This document shows, in pieces, positions 5,488 through 6,653 of a stretch of DNA of 6,653 nucleotides; the first letter of the stretch is position 1; each line of letters begins with the position of its first letter. Under the pieces are notes generated by a model. That model had not been told where the DNA came from. It saw only the letters and a list, made by a program, of their open reading frames with translations, and did not search any database. The DNA comes from an uncultured Oscillospiraceae bacterium (GTDB lineage Bacteria; Bacillota; Clostridia; Oscillospirales; Acutalibacteraceae), in NCBI GenBank assembly GCA_958451705.1, contig CAUDRD010000088.1:1-6653 (forward strand), read 5' to 3'. The translations under genes were made by a program, and so were the position numbers.

Positions 5488-6653
5488 TCAGCTTTCGCTT
5501 GAAAGTCTTTGAACTGTTTCCATTACATAGTTGCCGAACTCTTCGCAGGTGCATCCGTCTTCACGGCCGGTAATGGAAATCTTTTTCTCTTCGGTCATGC
5601 AAATATCAAGTGCTCTTTCAAGAAGGTCAGCCTTATCCTGGCGGTCAATGTGTGAAAGGAGCATTACGGAAGCTCTAAGCATTGAGCAGGGGTCTGCATA
5701 CTGTCCTCTGCCTTCCTGAATCATACGGGGAGCGGAGCCGTGGATAGCTTCAAACATAGCGTACTTTTTACCGATGTTTGCGCTTCCCGCTGTGCCGACG
5801 CCGCCCTGGAACTCAGCGGCTTCATCTGTGATAATATCGCCGTAAAGGTTCGGGAGAACGATTACTTTAAAGTCTCTGCGGCGTTTCTGGTCAATGAGCT
5901 TTGCTGTGAGAATATCTATGTACCACTCGTCGGTTGTAATTTCGGGATACTGCTCTCCAACCTTTTTGCAAAGGTTGAGGAACTTGCCGTCGGTGGTCTT
6001 AATGACGTTTGCCTTAGTGATAATTGAAACTCTGTCCTTCTTGTTCTTGCGTGCATACTCGTAAGCAAGCTTTGCAATTCTGTCGCAGCCCTCTGAGGTT
6101 GTTACAACAAAGTCAACTGCAAGGTCGTCTGTTACGTTAACGCCCTTTGAACCTACTGCATAAGCGCCTTCAGTGTTCTCACGGAAGAAAGTCCAGTCAA
6201 TGCCCTCTGAGGGGATTTTAACGGGACGAACGTTTGCAAAAAGGTCAAGAGCCTTACGCATTGCAACGTTTGCGCTTTCGATGTTGGGCATATCGCCGCC
6301 GGCCTGGGGAGTGGTTGTGGGTCCCTTAAGAATTACGTTGCAGGCTTTAAGCTCTTCCATAACGTCGTCGGGGATAGCTTTCATAGCCTTGATGCGGTTC
6401 TCGATTGTAAGACCGTCGATTACTTTAAACTCAACCTTGCCGCTCTCAACGTCGTCCTTTAGCATATACTCAAGAACTCTTGCGGATTCCTTTGTGATGA
6501 TGGGGCCGATGCCGTCGCCGCCGCAAACGCCGATTACGATTTTATCAAGGGAAGAATAGTCAACAAAATCCTTTTCTTCCTTAATTCTGTCAGAACGCTC
6601 AAGCTGCTCTCTGAGAAGAGCTTCAAACTTTTCTACTGCTGCTGCAATTTTAT
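5488..6653 (-). CDS. icd: Isocitrate dehydrogenase, isocitrate/isopropylmalate family; start beyond right edge
   Basis: This beta-decarboxylating dehydrogenase should turn isocitrate into 2-oxoglutarate in the cytoplasm, supplying glutamate synthesis and NAD(P)H. The frame stays open to the window edge (387 residues visible), so an ATG at 6465 is internal: 62 family-like residues precede it, including GGDGIGP (44-50). Isocitrate-type marks are SANVAMR (126-132, Ser126, Asn128, Arg132), Arg142 in NVRPV, RENTEGAY (157-164), Lys218 in KANVIK, metal ligands Asp246, Asp272 and Asp276 (NLYGDIITD), and GGVGTAGSANIG (283-294). Isopropylmalate enzymes lack the Ser-x-Asn pattern, so I favour isocitrate. 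The cofactor is unclear: HGSAPRM (304-310) fits neither the classic NADP (APKY) nor NAD (APDI) pattern. An unusual charged helical stretch (about 4-28) precedes the first strand. Codon choice suggests good expression. rex follows after 21 bases. Confidence 0.9.
   Translation of the reverse strand, partial: KIAAAVEKFEALLREQLERSDRIKEEKDFVDYSSLDKIVIGVCGGDGIGPIITKESARVLEYMLKDDVESGKVEFKVIDGLTIENRIKAMKAIPDDVMEELKACNVILKGPTTTPQAGGDMPNIESANVAMRKALDLFANVRPVKIPSEGIDWTFFRENTEGAYAVGSKGVNVTDDLAVDFVVTTSEGCDRIAKLAYEYARKNKKDRVSIITKANVIKTTDGKFLNLCKKVGEQYPEITTDEWYIDILTAKLIDQKRRRDFKVIVLPNLYGDIITDEAAEFQGGVGTAGSANIGKKYAMFEAIHGSAPRMIQEGRGQYADPCSMLRASVMLLSHIDRQDKADLLERALDICMTEEKKISITGREDGCTCEEFGNYVMETVQRLSSES

Noticed and set aside
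5740..6027. Plus-strand open frames opposite icd, including 6173-6559
   Set aside because: The minus strand shows conserved dehydrogenase motifs across the whole stretch; the opposite frames show none.
6463..6465. ATG as the start of the isocitrate dehydrogenase
   Set aside because: Conserved family sequence including GGDGIGP continues upstream in the same frame to the window edge.

Overview
This looks like an ordinary chromosomal segment of an anaerobic Firmicute, most likely a clostridial gut bacterium near the Oscillospiraceae/Ruminococcaceae. The basis is strong AAGGAG-type ribosome binding sites, sigma-A-like promoters, TTG starts, a Rex repressor, a Gram-positive style lipoprotein and a moderately AT-rich composition. 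The species cannot be named from the sequence. I found no mobile element, CRISPR array, tRNA, rRNA or riboswitch, and no convincing undescribed system. The interest lies in regulation.

Layout, left to right. Bases 2-1132 (+) hold the 3' part of a family-10-like glycosyl hydrolase (GHL10/DUF187) that runs off the left edge. A 141-base gap follows with an extended -10 promoter, an inverted repeat and a 12-codon mini-ORF. Then comes a two-component system in the order sensor kinase (1274-2806) and OmpR-type response regulator (2808-3509), separated by one base. A 219-base gap carries a near-consensus promoter with an AT-rich upstream tract and an 11-bp-spaced direct repeat. It leads into a secreted lipoprotein of unknown function (3729-4568) with codon use suggesting high expression. 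The lipoprotein gene ends at a strong GNRA-loop terminator (4607-4639). A second, bidirectional terminator (4765-4805) faces the converging minus-strand genes.

On the minus strand, an isocitrate dehydrogenase gene (5488-6653, start beyond the right edge) is followed after 21 bases by rex (4825-5466). Rex is the NADH/NAD+-sensing repressor, so the pair looks like an operon joining a carbon-oxidation enzyme to the cell's redox sensor.

How the parts may work together (inference): the kinase and regulator are certainly partners. The direct repeat upstream of the lipoprotein promoter makes that gene a candidate target, possibly a cell-envelope component made in response to an extracellular signal. 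The hydrolase probably also acts at the cell surface. The icd-rex pair belongs to central redox metabolism and seems unrelated to the envelope genes, from which it is separated by terminators.
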